Origin: Geosiphon pyriformis
Lineage: Eukaryota > Glomeromycota > Glomeromycetes > Archaeosporales > Geosiphonaceae
Direction: 5' to 3'
Length of the DNA: 22,227 nucleotides
Assembly (NCBI GenBank): GCA_016748015.1
Contig: JAAOMT010000145.1
Coordinates: forward strand, 1 to 22,227
The position numbers and the translations under genes were made by a program. The notes under the pieces were generated by a model. That model worked only from the letters and a program-made list of their open reading frames with translations, had not been told where the DNA came from and did no database searches. How positions within the stretch are numbered: position 1 is the first letter of the stretch; each line of letters opens with the position of its first letter. Of this stretch, positions 20,841 to 22,227 are shown one piece after another.

Positions 20841-21270
20841 AGCAATAAGGGACAAGATACTTTCTTGATTGTAAATTGTTATGTTCAATCACTCAATAAT
20901 GATCATTCCAGCTCCAAATTTTATCGTCGGCATGATACTTGTAGAATTTTCAATTTTAGTAATCAGCTAGCAAATTCTAAAAATTCACTTGAAACCATTC
21001 GCCTCATGCTCTGCGGGGAAGAAGCATGCATAAGAAATCAATCCAGCGAAAATGCTCTGATACCTCATGTTTATAAAAAATTTTTATGATTTGGAAACGA
21101 AACTTCGCGCTTGATAACTCAAATATGTGCTTTTCGTCATGTCAATTTTTCAAAAGTTGATGAACTATTATTTCGGAATTCATTGGAAAAGTTACGATTA
21201 AACGGTTTGAACCTCCAATGCCTCTTCTATGGCTTTCAACCCTCACCAATCGCGAAAAGGTTAACTAAAT
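20841..21270 (+). pseudogene. Unrecognised frame with one TGA, LRR-like text
   Basis: After an acceptor-like TTTTTTCAG, one frame runs for about 143 codons to a TAA at 21268-21270, crossed only by a single TGA at 21087-21089. It contains NSLETIRLMLCGEE before the TGA and VDELLFRNSLEKLRLNGLNL after it. The two L-E-x-I/L-R-L segments resemble leucine-rich repeats, and F-box/LRR proteins are very numerous in glomeromycotan fungi. There is no F-box and no long repeat ladder here, so that is only a suggestion. The DNA around it (about 19.9-21.7 kb) is less AT-rich than the flanks and gives several further short open stretches (for example 21297-21450) that I could not join into a gene. Confidence 0.35.
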
Positions 21271-21699
21271 AAAAACCTCGGCGTTTGCTTTAAGAAAGCG
21301 CAATGAGTTCAAAAACAGTAATAAGTATCGAACAAGATTGTTCCGAATGACCCATGTTCAGAAAATCAATAAAATTCCCATTATTCAACAGTTGTGTTAT
21401 CAAATGAAAATTATCAGCTGGCACAAGAAGCAGTCTAAACCATCATCATAGATATTGAAAACTATCAGCATCCACGTCGTTCCTCACCTCTACAAATTCA
21501 CAACTTATCAAGAACCAGTTCAAATTCTCCAAGAAATCTAATGTCAATTCAATTGATCACTAATAAACCGGACATATCGTTGCAAACACCACACATTTCT
21601 TTGGTGGCGTCACCATCCAAATACTATTTTACATGCTCCAACCAGCCATTCCCTTCCTTTTTCTAATTATTAGAAAAAATATAAAGCCCAAAGTCAACG

Positions 21700-22227
21700 A
21701 GTCCTCATTCTTCCACATCAAAAGAGGATTTTCAATGTGTCCATCCTAATTTAAAAAGAAATCTTCGTAATTTATACCCATGTGTAAAAAATATCACAAA
21801 TAATCATAAAAACTCTTCTTTTTCCTTTTACTAAATTTAGAAATAAATTTTAATAATATAATGCTTTTCGATAACCACATCATCCTTATATTTAGAAGTT
21901 TGCAATTCTATGCATGCTATGTTCATGCATTTAAATCTTTAAGCTACAGTAATAAGAAATCATTTTTGTATTTTCTAAATTCTTCTACCCTGTTGTATGG
22001 GATATATATGAATAATTCAATATCAATATTCTTTATTCCTTCTCCTTCGAAATCATATTGTTTTTCGATTATCATATCCTTTGATTAAAATTTCATAGAT
22101 ATTTAGAACGATTCTAACACATTCAAGGTTATTAAACATATTGAGCCGTTTTTCCTCTTTAACAAAATTAGTTTTTACGTAAACCTCAGAGTAAATTTTT
22201 CGAAGCCCAAGTTATAATTTCTTGTGG
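21700..22227. other. No gene seen at right edge
   Basis: Composition returns to AT-rich. A 75-codon frame at 21861-22088 is dominated by F, I, L, S and Y and has no recognisable motif, so I treat it as chance. Confidence 0.5.

Overview
This window looks like an AT-rich eukaryotic nuclear contig, most probably from an arbuscular-mycorrhizal (Glomeromycota, Rhizophagus-like) fungus. The support is indirect. Base composition is very low in GC with long gene-free stretches. Coding exons are short and interrupted by 50-150 nt introns with GTAAGT/GTATGT-type donors and CTAAT/TACTAA-type branch points. The gene families (pogo/Tigger transposase, class-3 lipase-like secreted proteins, and a PD-(D/E)XK-type family that I associate with Mucoromycota and Glomeromycota) fit that group. 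The species assignment is inference. No rRNA, tRNA, CRISPR array or bacterial-style operon was seen.

Layout. (1) 1-8167: gene-poor AT-rich DNA, with GC lowest at about 5.4-8.0 kb; only one weak small ORF is worth noting. (2) 8170-10916: a complete but dead 2.75-kb pogo/Tigger-type DNA transposon. It has matching terminal inverted repeats, flanking TA dinucleotides, foldback-like ends, a 12-copy 57-bp minisatellite and a transposase broken by about nine stops and several frameshifts. (3) 10958 to about 12231: a multi-exon gene whose product carries a GRKPDF...GEVK signature, as in PD-(D/E)XK nuclease-fold proteins. It has a frameshift and a lost splice acceptor, so it is probably a pseudogene. 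(4) 12330-12935: an unrecognised patch of clearly higher GC with coding-like text, probably part of a retroelement or a foreign insert. (5) 13250-13423: a 94-bp-period direct duplication. (6) About 14020-14160, minus strand: the eroded C-terminus of a Tc1/mariner transposase.

(7) 15345-18787 is the most interesting part. Two paralogous class-3-lipase-fold genes stand head to head. The minus-strand copy has five exons and an open 363-residue frame. The plus-strand copy has four exons, a signal peptide and two frameshifts. In both, the nucleophile-elbow motif normally written G-H-S-x-G-G is G-F-G-x-x-G/A, so the catalytic serine is replaced by glycine at the same aligned place. The surrounding lipase signatures (V-F-A-x-L-E, T-F-G-Q-x-R-I-G-N, D-D-x-x-P-N-x-P, G-P-Y-F) remain. 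This suggests an old lineage of secreted lipase-like pseudoenzymes rather than a recent loss in one gene.

(8) 18788-22227: mostly AT-rich, with a moderately GC-richer block (about 19.9-21.7 kb). That block holds a broken plus-strand reading frame of about 143 codons with one internal TGA and leucine-rich-repeat-like text, but I could not name a family. Overall this is a repeat-rich accessory region in which duplicated genes and transposons are decaying. The only gene with an uninterrupted spliced model is the minus-strand lipase-like gene.
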